A DNA stretch of 64,000 nt from CAVOOW01 sp963697675. GTDB taxonomy: Bacteria; Actinomycetota; Actinomycetes; JACCUZ01. Shown piece after piece: positions 8,998 through 19,082 of the stretch; positions within the stretch are counted from its first letter, which is position 1; each line of letters begins with the position of its first letter. The position numbers were made by a program, and so were the translations under genes. The stretch spans positions 62,001 to 126,000 of the forward strand of contig CAVOOW010000001.1 in the NCBI GenBank assembly GCA_963697675.1. Direction: 5' to 3'. A model generated the notes under the pieces. That model searched no databases, was not told the origin of the DNA, and was given only the letters and a program-made list of their open reading frames with translations.

Positions 8998-9579
8998 TTA
9001 CTGACCAATGCGTCCGTCGATCCGCTCGCGCAACAGGTCGACGTGGCCGAGGTGGCGGGCGTACTCCCAGATCATTCCGACCAGCACCTCGCGCAGCGAC
9101 ATCAGCCCTCCCCCGCTGCCATGCCGGTTCAAGGGATCGTCGCCCGTGATGTCGAGACTGGGCGCCTCGGCGACGAACCGCTCGGCGAATCCCACCTGCG
9201 CTCGCCACTCGTCCCACGCTTCGGCAACCACCCGGGGGTCGGGAACAGCGCCGTTGAAGTCACCGTCAGGGTCGGTGTCGGAGCAGAACAGCCGGGGCGC
9301 GTCCTGCCCCGCCATCAGCTCCCGGAACGTCCCCCGCTCGATCTCGGCCAGGTGTCGCACCAGCCCGAGCAGCGACATCGTCGACGGCTCGACGGAACGC
9401 CGCGCCATAGCCTCCGCGTCAAGGTCTGAGCATTTCATCTCGAACGTGAGGCGGGCACAGCGCAGGGCCTCGACCAGCGTGGCGCGTTCGTCGCCCAACG
9501 TTGGTCCGTTCTCACGCGGGTCGTCTTCGAGATCGATGAACATGTCGGCTCGTCGGGTCGTGGCCATGTCCGCCATCAT
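8998..9579 (-). CDS. DinB family protein (DUF664 type)
   Basis: A 193-aa DinB-fold protein. It shares with the gene at 35453 the segments RRSVEPSTMSLLGLVRHLAEIE, DFNGAVPDPRVVAEAW and YARHLGHVDLLRERIDGRIGQ, which place the putative metal-ligand histidines in RHL and RHLGH. The two are clear paralogues; the third DinB gene at 3032 is more distant. The start is either the ATG at 9579 or one a few codons in. Confidence 0.83.
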   Translation of the reverse strand: MMADMATTRRADMFIDLEDDPRENGPTLGDERATLVEALRCARLTFEMKCSDLDAEAMARRSVEPSTMSLLGLVRHLAEIERGTFRELMAGQDAPRLFCSDTDPDGDFNGAVPDPRVVAEAWDEWRAQVGFAERFVAEAPSLDITGDDPLNRHGSGGGLMSLREVLVGMIWEYARHLGHVDLLRERIDGRIGQ

Positions 9580-9608
9580 CGGCGACGCGCAGCGCGACCG
9601 ACAAATGA

Positions 9609-10400
9609 TTAGCGCCCCGTGCGGCTGACCACGCTCGTCGCCATGATCCGGGGAGTCGTACGGGCGTTGGAAGCGACAGCGTGGAAGCCGTCGGAGTGCA
9701 TCAGGTAGACGTCACCAGGGTTGCCGGTCGCCTCGACCACTCGCAACGGCACGCCCTCGACCTCTGCTCCGTCAATGAGCCGTTGGTCACGACCACCGCC
9801 GGGGCCAGCTGTGCCTCCAGGGTCACTCCACAGCTCGCGGAGCCAAGGATCGATGGATTCCAGATGTGAGCGCACCAGTCGTGGCCGAGGGTCCAAGCCC
9901 GTGTCCGCGACGTACTTTCCGACCAGTCGATGCGAACCCGTGAGCACGAGTGTGCCGCCACCGTGCGGCAGAACCTCCGTGAGGGCGACAAACACCTGCA
10001 GGGCGCGCAACCCCGGCTCCACCTGCGGCGGGATGTAGTCGAAGTGCCAGCCGCCGGACGGGACGGTCCAGGGAGTCTCCGCATCCGGAAACGTCATCAA
10101 GACCCTGGGCCGCTCCCAGTGGACGTCGCTGGTGCCGATCAGGTCGTCAACGGCAGCACGCAGGAGATCGCTCCGTACACCGTCGAGCTCCCCGGCGCGC
10201 GACACCGGCTGGAATCCGGTGGGTTGTGTGGTGGACCAGGTGGCCGGGTCGTGCCGATCGACACCGGACTGCCGGGACAGGAACGACCAGATGCGGTCGG
10301 CCATCGCGTGTGCGTCAGCCACCGGGATGACACCGCTCAACCGCAGGAGTCCTGTTCGGTCGAACTCATCGCGTTGATCCGTGGTCAGCATGCCGACCAT
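9609..10400 (-). CDS. phytanoyl-CoA dioxygenase (PhyH) family protein
   Basis: A putative Fe(II)/2-oxoglutarate-dependent dioxygenase of 263 aa. The iron-binding HxD is in GGWHFDYIPP near residue 120; the distal His lies in MHSDGFHAVASN with the 2-oxoglutarate-binding Arg in RTTPRIM. The start at 10400 follows a purine-rich region; the open frame further upstream is Arg-rich and looks non-coding. Substrate unknown. A DUF1801 gene lies 41 nt upstream on the same strand. Confidence 0.8.
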   Translation of the reverse strand: MVGMLTTDQRDEFDRTGLLRLSGVIPVADAHAMADRIWSFLSRQSGVDRHDPATWSTTQPTGFQPVSRAGELDGVRSDLLRAAVDDLIGTSDVHWERPRVLMTFPDAETPWTVPSGGWHFDYIPPQVEPGLRALQVFVALTEVLPHGGGTLVLTGSHRLVGKYVADTGLDPRPRLVRSHLESIDPWLRELWSDPGGTAGPGGGRDQRLIDGAEVEGVPLRVVEATGNPGDVYLMHSDGFHAVASNARTTPRIMATSVVSRTGR

Positions 10401-10441
10401 CTCGCCTCGTCCCACGCGTGCTCGTCGTCTTCCCCCGCCGT

Positions 10442-10864
10442 CTAGCTCACGCTGCCGTCGCGGGCTCGCTTCGTGTATGTGCCGGCGGTCAGCGTTGCGT
10501 ACGAGCGGGCGACGATCGTCTCGAGGATCGTGAGATCGATGGCGGTCAGGTCTTTCAGGTAGATGCACCCGACGCCGACGGTGTGCGGCCCGAGCTGTTC
10601 GAGCAGGTCCGTATGTGCTGCCACTCCGTCCGACACGTAGACCGTGGTCGCTGCCTTGCGGGCGGCGAATGCGGCAGCCGCCGCGTCGCCTTCACGTCCA
10701 CTGTCGTACTTATAGTGATATTCGCCGAAACCTACGATGCTGCCCCACCACATCCTGGGCTCCTCGGCGGTGGCGCGCCGCATCAGTTCGACCATCGTCT
10801 CGGCATCGCGACGACGGCGGGGCGACGAAATCCCCTCGAGGTAGTCGCGCACGTCGTGTCGCAC
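10442..10864 (-). CDS. DUF1801 domain-containing protein
   Basis: A 140-aa single-domain protein with the DUF1801 pattern: helix RRRRDAETMVELMRRAT, then MWWGSIVGFGEYHYKYDSGREG, and LEQLGPHTVGVGCIYLKDL near the C-terminus. Some relatives are described as iron chaperone or frataxin-like, but function is not established. GTG start. A second DUF1801-like gene is at 23868. Confidence 0.8.
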   Translation of the reverse strand: MRHDVRDYLEGISSPRRRRDAETMVELMRRATAEEPRMWWGSIVGFGEYHYKYDSGREGDAAAAAFAARKAATTVYVSDGVAAHTDLLEQLGPHTVGVGCIYLKDLTAIDLTILETIVARSYATLTAGTYTKRARDGSVS

Positions 10865-10944
10865 AAGGTGCAGCCAACCATTCGCCGACTTTCGCGTCCA
10901 CGTCTTCCACCACGGACGGGCACCGGCCCGCTAGGCTGCGGAAC

Positions 10945-11031
10945 ATGTGGTACGTCGGCGGCATTGCCATAGGACTCGTCCTGGTCGTGGTCCTCATCAT
11001 GGCTGCCGCGAAGACCATGCGAAAGCGGTAG
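10945..11031 (+). CDS. single-pass membrane microprotein (28 aa)
   Basis: A 28-codon ORF encoding one hydrophobic helix (GGIAIGLVLVVVLIMAAA) followed by a basic KTMRKR tail, the classic layout of an N-out single-pass small membrane protein. A TAGGCT box lies seven bases upstream of the ATG with no ribosome-binding site, matching the leaderless promoter pattern used by several neighbours. Function unknown. Confidence 0.5.
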   Translation: MWYVGGIAIGLVLVVVLIMAAAKTMRKR

Positions 11032-11094
11032 CGGCCTCCGGCGGAGGGTTCAACCGCTTGTGCCTCGCGGTCGTCCACGCGGCAGGATGTCTGC

Positions 11095-12060
11095 ATGCCC
11101 GATGAGGAACGCTCCGGTGTGCGGCTGACCAACCTTGACCAGCTGCTGTTCGCGGACGCGGGGGCCACCAAGCGCGACCTGGTGGACTATCTGGACGCCG
11201 TCGCGGATCGGTTCGTGCCCGTGGTCGCCGCGCGTGCATTGAGCGTTGTTCGCGTGCTACGCGGGCAAGCGCCGTTCATGCAGAAGAACCTGCCGGCGTA
11301 CGCCCCCGCATCGATCGGGACGCTCGAGATCGCGACGCAGGACGGCAAACGGCTGGTCCGCTATCCCTTGTGCGAGGACAGGGAGACCTTGCTGTGGTTC
11401 GCCAACCAGCGGGCGGTCGAGTACCACCCAACCCTGTTCCGCGGGCATGCGTTCGACGCACCCACACACCTGATGGTCGACCTCGACCCGCCCGCCGCCT
11501 CTGACGCCTTCGCGCGGTCGGTGCAGGCAGCCCTGCTGGTTCGACAGGTGCTCGGCGACGCGGGTATGACGGCGCTGGTCAAGACCAGCGGCGCCAAGGG
11601 AGTGCATGTCGTCGTCCCACTGGCGCCAGAGCAGACGGCGTCGGACGTCGCCGCCGCCACCCGGGCTCTCGCGGCTCGCGCGGAGCGGCTCGATCCGACG
11701 TTGACGACAACCGCTTTCGTCGTCGAGGAACGCGAGGGCAAGGTCTTCCTCGACGCGACACGCGCGGGCGGGGCCACGGTCGTGGCGGCCTACAGTCCGA
11801 GGGTGCGGGCCGGCGTCCCGGTGTCGTTCCCGCTGGCCTGGGACGACCTCGCCGACGCGTCACCGGGCGACTTCACGGTCGCCACCGTCCCGCGGTTGCT
11901 CGGCGACGCGGACCCGTGGACGACGTTGATGCCATCGCCGCAGGTCCTCCCTCGCGGACTCATCGAGGAGGGCCACACGATCCCGGTCGCCCGGGTGGCG
12001 GCGATGCACGAGGGCAAGCGGCGAGCGCGAGCCCGACGGGCCGCGGAACCGGACAACTGA
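11095..12060 (+). CDS. LigD-type polymerase/primase domain protein (NHEJ-related)
   Basis: A 321-aa stand-alone archaeo-eukaryotic primase-like domain as found in the polymerase module of DNA ligase D, which fills ends during non-homologous end joining. The start matches LTNLDQLLFADAGATKRDLVDYL; the catalytic metal motif is HLMVDLDPP (Asp-x-Asp); KTSGAKGVHVVVPL and EREGKVFLDATRAGG follow in the expected order. Neither a ligase domain nor Ku is encoded nearby. A CAGGAT box six bases upstream of the ATG suggests leaderless transcription. Confidence 0.85.
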   Translation: MPDEERSGVRLTNLDQLLFADAGATKRDLVDYLDAVADRFVPVVAARALSVVRVLRGQAPFMQKNLPAYAPASIGTLEIATQDGKRLVRYPLCEDRETLLWFANQRAVEYHPTLFRGHAFDAPTHLMVDLDPPAASDAFARSVQAALLVRQVLGDAGMTALVKTSGAKGVHVVVPLAPEQTASDVAAATRALAARAERLDPTLTTTAFVVEEREGKVFLDATRAGGATVVAAYSPRVRAGVPVSFPLAWDDLADASPGDFTVATVPRLLGDADPWTTLMPSPQVLPRGLIEEGHTIPVARVAAMHEGKRRARARRAAEPDN

Positions 12061-12076
12061 ACACAGGAGGCCACCG

Positions 12077-12670
12077 ATGAGTTTCACGACGCAGATCGAG
12101 GACCGTGACGCCACAGGCGCCACGGCCGAGATGTACGCCAGCGAGCGTGAGCGGGTCGGGTACGTGCCCCGGTACGCCCAGGCCTTCGGAGCCCGACCGG
12201 CGGTGTACGGAGCCTGGCGCCAGCTCATCGGCGAAGTGGCCTCGTCCATGCCGACCCGCCGGTTCGAGCTCGTCACGCTCGCTGCCGCGCGCGAACTGCG
12301 GTCCACGTACTGCTGCGTCGCGCACGGGGCGATCCTCGCCGACAAGTTCCTCTCGGCAGATGACGTCAGCCAGCTCGCCCAAGGAGGCTTACCGGCCGAA
12401 CTCGACGAGGGCGAGCGCGTGATCGTTGCCTTCGCCGCGAAAGCGGCCCGCAGCGCCGCCGACATCACCGCGCACGACGTAGAAGCGTTGCGCGCTCACG
12501 GGCTGGACGACGCGGAGATCCTCGACGTCGTCCTGGCGACCGCTGCCCGGTGCTTCTTCAGCACGGTGCTCGAAGCAACCGGCACCCAGGCGGACGCCGT
12601 CTACGCGAGCCGGCTCGAGCCGGGCATGCTCGACGCGCTGACGGTCGGGCGCCCGATCGCACCGCAGTAG
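12077..12670 (+). CDS. carboxymuconolactone decarboxylase / AhpD-like family protein
   Basis: A 197-aa all-helical protein of the AhpD/CMD family. The active-site region reads ELRSTYCCVAHGAILADKF, giving adjacent cysteines and the conserved His instead of the usual CxxC spacing seen in AhpD, so a peroxiredoxin-reducing role is uncertain. ACACAGGAGGCC precedes the ATG as a strong ribosome-binding site. It is 16 nt downstream of the LigD-type gene and probably co-transcribed. Confidence 0.82.
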   Translation: MSFTTQIEDRDATGATAEMYASERERVGYVPRYAQAFGARPAVYGAWRQLIGEVASSMPTRRFELVTLAAARELRSTYCCVAHGAILADKFLSADDVSQLAQGGLPAELDEGERVIVAFAAKAARSAADITAHDVEALRAHGLDDAEILDVVLATAARCFFSTVLEATGTQADAVYASRLEPGMLDALTVGRPIAPQ

Positions 12671-12697
12671 AGCGTCCACGCACGATGAAGGACACTG

Positions 12698-13369
12698 GTG
12701 CTCATGTACGTTCCCCACTTCCACGCCGTCGAGGATGAGCAGCATGTCCGTGCCATGGTCGCGGGCATCGGGTCCGCGCAGCTGGTGACGGTCGGACAGG
12801 AGGGTTATCCCCTGGCCACGCTGCTGCCCGTCGTCTGGGAGGGCGACACGGTGATCGCGCACATGGCGCGCGCCAACCCGCACTGGACTGAGATCGGTGA
12901 CGGGTCACCGGTGCTGCTCGTGGTCGCCGGCCCGCAGGCGTACATCTCGCCGTCGTGGTACGCGAGCAAGACCGAGCACGGCCGGGTCGTCCCGACGTGG
13001 AACTACTCAGCCGTGCAGATAGCCGGACGGGCCACGATCCGCCAGGACGCCGACTGGCTGCGGGCGGTTGTCGACGACCTCGTCGAGCGACACGAGGCTC
13101 ACCGAGAAGTCCCGTGGAGCACCTTGGACGCACCGGAGAAGTACATCCGCGGACAATTGCGTGCCATCGTCGGCATCGAGATCGCCGTCGAGCGCGTGGA
13201 GGGCAAGGCAAAGCTCAGTCAGAACCGCTCAGCCGCTGACCGGCAGGGTGTCGTCGAGGGTCTGCGGCAGGAGAGTGCGCACGGCGCGTTCGACGTAGCC
13301 GAGGAAATGTCCGCCCACCTGCAGGACTCTCCGCATTCCGAACAGGACTCTCCGCATTCCGAACGGTGA
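12698..13369 (+). CDS. FMN-binding negative transcriptional regulator (PaiB family)
   Basis: A 223-aa split-barrel flavoprotein of the PaiB type. Markers are MYVPHFHAVED at the start, IAHMARANPHW, YISPSWYASK and VPTWNYSAVQIAGRA. Bacillus PaiB represses sporulation and degradative enzyme genes; here the role is unknown. AAGGA sits five bases before GTG 12698; ATG 12704 is the alternative. The C-terminus ends in two copies of QDSPHSE produced by a perfect 21-bp tandem duplication. Confidence 0.83.
   Translation: MLMYVPHFHAVEDEQHVRAMVAGIGSAQLVTVGQEGYPLATLLPVVWEGDTVIAHMARANPHWTEIGDGSPVLLVVAGPQAYISPSWYASKTEHGRVVPTWNYSAVQIAGRATIRQDADWLRAVVDDLVERHEAHREVPWSTLDAPEKYIRGQLRAIVGIEIAVERVEGKAKLSQNRSAADRQGVVEGLRQESAHGAFDVAEEMSAHLQDSPHSEQDSPHSER
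13322..13363 (+). repeat. perfect 21-bp tandem duplication inside the PaiB-like gene
   Basis: Two adjacent identical 21-base units (13322-13342 and 13343-13363) keep the reading frame and add seven residues (QDSPHSE) to the protein tail. The change lies just before the stop codon and should not disturb the fold. Confidence 0.8.
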
Positions 13370-13469
13370 CTCGCCTGCGACCGAGGGGGCACCCACCCCG
13401 AGGAGAGCTGTGGAAGACGAGACGCAACTGGTACCTCAAGTTCCAGGGGCTGGGGTCGATTGACAGAAT

Positions 13470-14753
13470 GTGGCAAACCGGGAGATTGAACCACCTGCGG
13501 AAGCGCTGACCCGGCGCGAGGGCACTCGGCAGCGGTCAGTGTTCCGGTTGGTCGCCACGGTGGTCGGGATCATCGTGTGCGCCGACCTCCTGGTCGGGCT
13601 GCTGCTGGCGGACGTCAACATCAACCGGGCTGCCGACACCTTCCTCGACCTCGCAGCGCTGTCCATATGCACCGCGGTCGCACTGTGGTTCGTCGTAGTG
13701 GCTCCGCTGCGACGGGATGCCATGCGCGAGCGGGAAGTGACGTTGCGCCGGGAGCTGGAACTGCTCGACGACGCACAGCGCCAAGAGTTCGACGCTCGCG
13801 TGCATCGAGCGATGGAAATGGCCGGTACGGAAGCCGTCGCGCACCGCGCGGTCGCACGCGCGCTGCAGCGCGGCACCAACCGACTCTCTGCGGAACTGCT
13901 GCTAGCGGACTCGAGCGAGGCAACCCTCAAGCGGGCCGCCCACGCCGCACCGGACGACCTGGCGCCCGGCTGCCCGGTCACCTCGCCTGGGGAGTGTCCG
14001 GCGATCCGCCGCAGCCAAACTCTCGTCTTCCGCTCCGCCGAGGACATTGACGCCTGTCCGCACCTGACCGATCGGCCCGAGGGCGACCGTTCCGCCGCCT
14101 GCGTACCGGTCAGCGTCGCCGGACGAAGCATCGGCGTCATACACGCCACTGCGCCCCCCGACGAGGCGCCTAACGCTCTTGAAGTGTCCCGATTGGAGGC
14201 CCTGGCGACCCAAGCCGGCGCTCGTATGGGGATGCTCCGGGTGATGGAATCCACCTACCTCCAAGCCGCCACCGACCCACTGACCGGCTTGCTGAACCGG
14301 CGTTCGTTCGAGAACCGGGTGCAAGACCTGCTTCAACGCCGCACACCCTTCACGGTCGCGATGGGCGACCTCGACTTCTTCAAAGTGCTCAACGACACCC
14401 ATGGCCACGATGCCGGCGACCGAGCCCTGCGCCTGTTCTCCCGCACCCTGCGCGACGCGCTTCGCTCCAATGACCTGGTCTGCCGCTACGGCGGAGAGGA
14501 GTTCATCATCGCGTTTCCGGGTCTGTCCACCGACGCGACCGCCCGCGCCCTCGGCCGTGTGCAGGAAGAACTGATCCTCGCCCTGTCCGCCGGCAGCGTG
14601 CCACCGTTCACCGCCAGCTTCGGGGTGGCGTGCAGCGGCGACACCGACACGCTCGAAGACCTGTGTCGCGCCGCAGACATCGCCCTGTTCCGCGCGAAGC
14701 GGGAAGGCCGCAACCGGATCGTCGTTGACGAAGGTGCGGGCCAGGCCAGCTGA
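13470..14753 (+). CDS. membrane GAF-GGDEF diguanylate cyclase
   Basis: A 427-aa protein that should synthesise cyclic di-GMP. Two membrane helices (about residues 26-48 and 55-78) are followed by a coiled coil, a GAF-like domain (about 125-255) and a GGDEF domain. The active site is RYGGEEF, and an inhibitory site RSND lies exactly five residues before it, so product inhibition is expected. The GAF contains four cysteines (APGCPV, GECPAIR, DACPHL, AACVPV) that could sense redox or bind metal. GTG start. No EAL partner is adjacent; only a truncated EAL remnant is at 50.6-51.0 kb. Confidence 0.88.
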   Translation: MANREIEPPAEALTRREGTRQRSVFRLVATVVGIIVCADLLVGLLLADVNINRAADTFLDLAALSICTAVALWFVVVAPLRRDAMREREVTLRRELELLDDAQRQEFDARVHRAMEMAGTEAVAHRAVARALQRGTNRLSAELLLADSSEATLKRAAHAAPDDLAPGCPVTSPGECPAIRRSQTLVFRSAEDIDACPHLTDRPEGDRSAACVPVSVAGRSIGVIHATAPPDEAPNALEVSRLEALATQAGARMGMLRVMESTYLQAATDPLTGLLNRRSFENRVQDLLQRRTPFTVAMGDLDFFKVLNDTHGHDAGDRALRLFSRTLRDALRSNDLVCRYGGEEFIIAFPGLSTDATARALGRVQEELILALSAGSVPPFTASFGVACSGDTDTLEDLCRAADIALFRAKREGRNRIVVDEGAGQAS

Positions 14754-14832
14754 TTCAGCTTTTCAGATGTCCACCTGGAAGTATGACTGCGGGTCAGGGC
14801 CGACATCGGGATGACGCCCACCCCGTGCGACC

Positions 14833-14873
14833 GAACACCCGTCCGGTGGCGGTCAGCCATCGGACGGGTGTTC
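14833..14873. terminator. bidirectional hairpin terminator
   Basis: Perfect 13-bp arms GAACACCCGTCCG and CGGACGGGTGTTC are separated by a 15-nt loop. The hairpin sits between the convergent cyclase and protease genes, the expected place for a shared terminator. Confidence 0.75.
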
Positions 14874-14887
14874 GCCGCCGCAGGTGT

Positions 14888-17800
14888 CTACTCCCGATGG
14901 ATCACAATCGGGACCGTCAGCAGGCTGGGTGCCACCGTTGGGCCGAGCTGCAGCTCGCCCTTGTAGTCCTGACCTGACGTCATCGGCTTGGAGTAGGCGA
15001 CGTGCACCGTCACCGCGCGTGCCGGCCGGGACGGGCCCGCTCGGCACCCCGCTGACCGTCAGGTCGTTGCCCTGGACGGCATCGATCGTGAGCGGGAACG
15101 TGGGTGTGCCGGCGACGGCGAACCCATGCACCCAGACCTGGTAGTCGCCGTCGGGCGGGTTGACCAGCGAGACGCTCTCGTCACCCGTCCCACCTGCGGA
15201 CGCCGCGATGATCTCGTCGACGGTGAACGCACCGTCGCCGTTCTCGTCGCGCAGCAGGTACTCGTCGATGTCGTTGCCCGGCAGCGCGGTCGAGACCGTG
15301 ACATGCCCGGCGTGGGTCAGCGTGAAGGACTTCTTCACGCTGGCCGTGGACGGGTCGTTGGGGTCGTCCTGGTGCGCCGTCTCGGTCGTCACGTCTGGCT
15401 GGCTGAGGCCGAAGGCGTCGGCCGCGAGCCCGTCGAGGTCGATCCCCGACGTGAACGTCACGTCGAACGAACCGTCGTCACCGGTCACCGTCTGCTCGAC
15501 ATGATCCGGTGAGACCGTCGCACTGCCGATGGTGGCCGAGAACGGCATGTGCACTTCGCCGTTGTCGTGCTGGAAGTTGACTTCGTGCTGGACCAGGGCG
15601 TGCAGCCCTTCTGCGGCCGGCGCACTGATCAGCTCCTGGTTGGTGCCGGTCGCCGTGTTGAACTCCCACACCCCGGCGCCGGTGTTCGTGTTCTGGCTGG
15701 CACCGACCGTGCCCAGGATGTACGGCGCGTAGATCGGATCGGAGCCGTCCAGCCAGCTGGTAGGTGTTGGCGCTCGGACCGAAGATCAGCGTGTCGAGGT
15801 CGTTGTGCGGTGACGGCCCGGCGAAGTCGGTCTTCGCCAGGAACTGCGTGCCGGCAGGCGGTGCCGTCGGGACGTCGAAGTAGAAGAACCTCCAGTCCCC
15901 CGACTCGGCACGCCAGCCCCAGTCCTTCGCGTCGAAGACCGACCCGTTGTTGTAGAGACGGTTGCGTTGCGCAGCGTCAACCGCGCTGCCGCCGAATGTC
16001 AACGAGTCGGTGAGCTGACCACTCGCGTCCTGCTTCGCGGTCGCGGCGACGGTGACCGCTACCGGGACGATGGACTTCTGGCCGTGCCCGGACACGACGA
16101 CCGCGCCGTCGTACAGACCGAACGGGGTGCTCTTCGGCACGGAGATGCTGGCCGTGAACGAGCCCTTCGCGGTCTTGGGGGTGTGCACCCACTTCCAGTC
16201 GGTGTTCTTGTAGAACTCGATCTCGAAGTGGAACGTCGTCTTCGGGATCGCCGGCGAGACCTGGTTGTGGTAGAAGCCGACGAACAGGCCGTTCTTGATC
16301 CGTTGGGCTGGGGAGCGGATCATGTTCGTGTAGGCGTTGGTCGACTGGTTGATGTACGTGAACCGCTCGTACTCGCCGCGCTCGATCTCGGACTTGGCGA
16401 AGTCCGGGATCGGGTCGACCATCGATGTCCGTGACGTCGGACGGCGTGTTGTCGACGGTGCCGTCGTGGTCCTTGTCCCTCCAGAGCCGACCGTCGTGGT
16501 TCTGGTCGGTCCAGTTGTACGTGACCATCCGCCATTGCTGGTCGGTCGCGTAGTCGTCGTCGGGGTCGAACTGGGCGTACGGATAGCTCGCCCGGATCAC
16601 CATCAGGTCGGCCGACTTGTGTCTGCTTGACGAGGTTGGTCAGGTTCTTCAGATAGTTCGGCGCGTTGAACAGGTACGGCGGACTCCTTGGACGCGTCCG
16701 AGGTCGTGAAGTCGAACTTCTTCACCGCGATCCTGCGCAGCACCCGGTCGGACACGTGGTAGGTGCCCCGGCCGGACAAGGTGAACTTCTGGCTGTCGCT
16801 CTGCCCAGGTGCGATCAGCTGACGGGAAGGCCTCGAACTGCTCGCCGCGGTAGTCGCCGGGACGCCACTCGTCCGGCGACACCGTTGCGCCGGGCGATGC
16901 GGCCTTGTTGCCCTCGGCCAGTCGCACCGACCGGCTGGCGTTCAACGAGCCCGAGCCCTGGATGTAGGACTCGTAGCCGAGGTCGGTCGCGCCGGACTTC
17001 AGGAACCTCTTCACGTTGCCATTGAAGTCGTCGGGGATGCGAGGCATGGGTCGCCCGGTAGGCCTGGTAGACCAACGCGGTCGGCCCCGACGACGACCGG
17101 CGTCGAACGGCTCGTGCCGCCCCAGGTCTCCCAGGCGTCCTGGCCGCGTGATGCCGGTCTCGAGCGCCGTGCCGAGGTTCGTCGAGCCCGGCGAGTAGGC
17201 ACCGTCGGCGACGAGGTCGACACCGGTGCTGCCGGTCGCCCCTGGCCCGCGGTTGGACCAGTTCGACACGTCGTTGTCGTTGACCTGGCTGTACTTGGTG
17301 ATCGAGTCCCAGCCGGTGGCGCCGTACTGCGTGGAGGCGCCGACCTTCACGCCGGAGACGGGAGCGGGTGGCGTCGTGGTGCCGAAACCGGGCGCGCCGT
17401 TGCCGGTCGAGAAGACCGGCGTCGTCTTGTTGCCGAACTCGGCGTCCCAGATGTCGGCTTCCTGGCTGGCCGCGTCCATGCCGTCGTTGTCGACGTCGCT
17501 GTTGCCGTAGGAGTTCGAGGTGACGTCGATGCCGTGCTCGTTCGACAGCAGGTAGGAGAACTGGGTGGAGAAGTCGAAGCTGAAGTAGATGTCACCGAAC
17601 GGCACCATCGTGGCGTCCGGTGCGCCGCCGACGACGGCGGCGGGGAACGTGCCGCCGGGGATGTCGCTGAAGGTCGGCAGGTTTCCATTGGTGACGCCCT
17701 GGCCGACGACGTTGCTGGCGGTGAGCGTGCCGTGACCCTCGATGCCGGGGTCGAAGTCGCCGGTCCAGGCGACGATCTCTCCGGGATCGCCCTTCTCTTC

Positions 17801-19082
17801 GACACCGAAGTCCTCGAGTCCGCCTGGCACCGGAGTGCCATCCGCGCCCGTACCGTCGGAGATGTAGTAGGCCATGCCGCCGGAGAGGTCGACGTAGCCG
17901 TCGCCGTCGAGGTCACGCCAGGACCGCGGTGACGCCTTGGTGACCGGCTTCTCGTCGGCGAAGCTGTGGTCGTCGTTGAGGTCGACGTAGATCGTGTCGT
18001 ACACACCCGCCGTGTTCGGGTCGGTGACCAGGAACGCGGGGCGTTCGCCGAAGAAGTCGAGCGAGTAGTCGTCGGGGTGGCTGCCCAGGCGGACGTTGCC
18101 GGACTTCGACCAGCTGGCGGGGAAGCTGTAGGTGTGCGTGTTGGTCCCCGGCGGGTTCGCCAGGTTCCGAGAAGGACCGGTCTTCGTCGCGAAGCTCACC
18201 TGGCAGTCGCCAGTGGAGCTCGCGCACGTCGCCGGCGTGGTGCGCACGTACCAGCTCAGGCCGTCGTCGATCTGCGTCGGGGGCGGCCAGCCACTGCAGG
18301 GTGCCGAACGGGTCGAACGCGGCCGGCCAGCCGCTGGCGCGTCGCTGGCGACCTTGGCGCCGATCAGGTCGGGATGCGCCCAGTCGGTGCCGCCGTCGAA
18401 CACGGCCACGGTGGTGCCCTTGCCGGTCACCCCGGCCTTCCAGGCCGGCGTGAAGTTGTGGGTCTTCGCGTCGAGCACGTTGAGCTTCTTGAACTTGTCG
18501 AAGGTCGAGCCCCGCGGTGGCGGGGCGTCGGAGTAGGGAACGTCCGCGGCCTGGGTCTGGGCGACCGCCTTCGCCTTTGCCGCTCCGCTCAGCGGGGTGC
18601 GCTGGTGCTCCGTGGCGGCGACCGGTGTGCCGTCCCGCCGGAAGGTGACCTGCACGCACGGCGAGCACCTTGGAGTCGGCGGCGATCTTGACGAGCTGGT
18701 TGGTCGGTACCTTGCCGACGACCAGGCTCAATGTTCCGGACTTCGTCGTGTGCGCCCCGTGCAGCTTGCGCGCCACGGCGCGGGGGTCGCCGACGACGCT
18801 GACGAACACCGCGACACTGGCCCCGTCGTGCTTCTCGAAGGCCTTGCGCAGCTTCGGGTCCAGCTTTTTCAGGGCCTTGTCCGACGATGTTCTGATTTGC
18901 GACGCGGCAATCTTGCCGGACGGGGCCTGCTTCGTCGGCTTCTGCGCCGCGGCGTGCTGGCTGCTGGCGGCCGCGCCCGGGGCGAAGAACGCCACGAGGG
19001 CCGCGCTCACACCGATGCTGAGCATCCACCGTGTCCGGCGGCCAAGTCCCACCGTGCCAGTTACCCGCCCGAACTCCGCCAC
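14888..19082 (-). pseudogene. secreted subtilisin-like (S8) serine protease, heavily frameshifted
   Basis: Joining frames gives a protease of about 1,390 aa: signal peptide (RRTRWMLSIGVSAALVAFF, then ...GAAAS), a propeptide, the catalytic domain, and long C-terminal beta-rich domains including a pre-peptidase-like segment (NDIDEYLLRDENGDG). All triad residues survive: Asp in VFDGGTDW (codon 18395-18397), His in GIEGHGTLT (17732-17734) and Ser in GGTSRST (17110-17112). The frame changes at about 18657, 18335, 18290, 17155, 17095, 17040, 16810, 16690, 16615, 16425, 15755 and 15015. At 18657 a GTGC tandem duplication explains the shift. No in-frame stops interrupt the joined product. The GTG at 19082 is chosen for its GGAGAT site. 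Confidence 0.75.
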
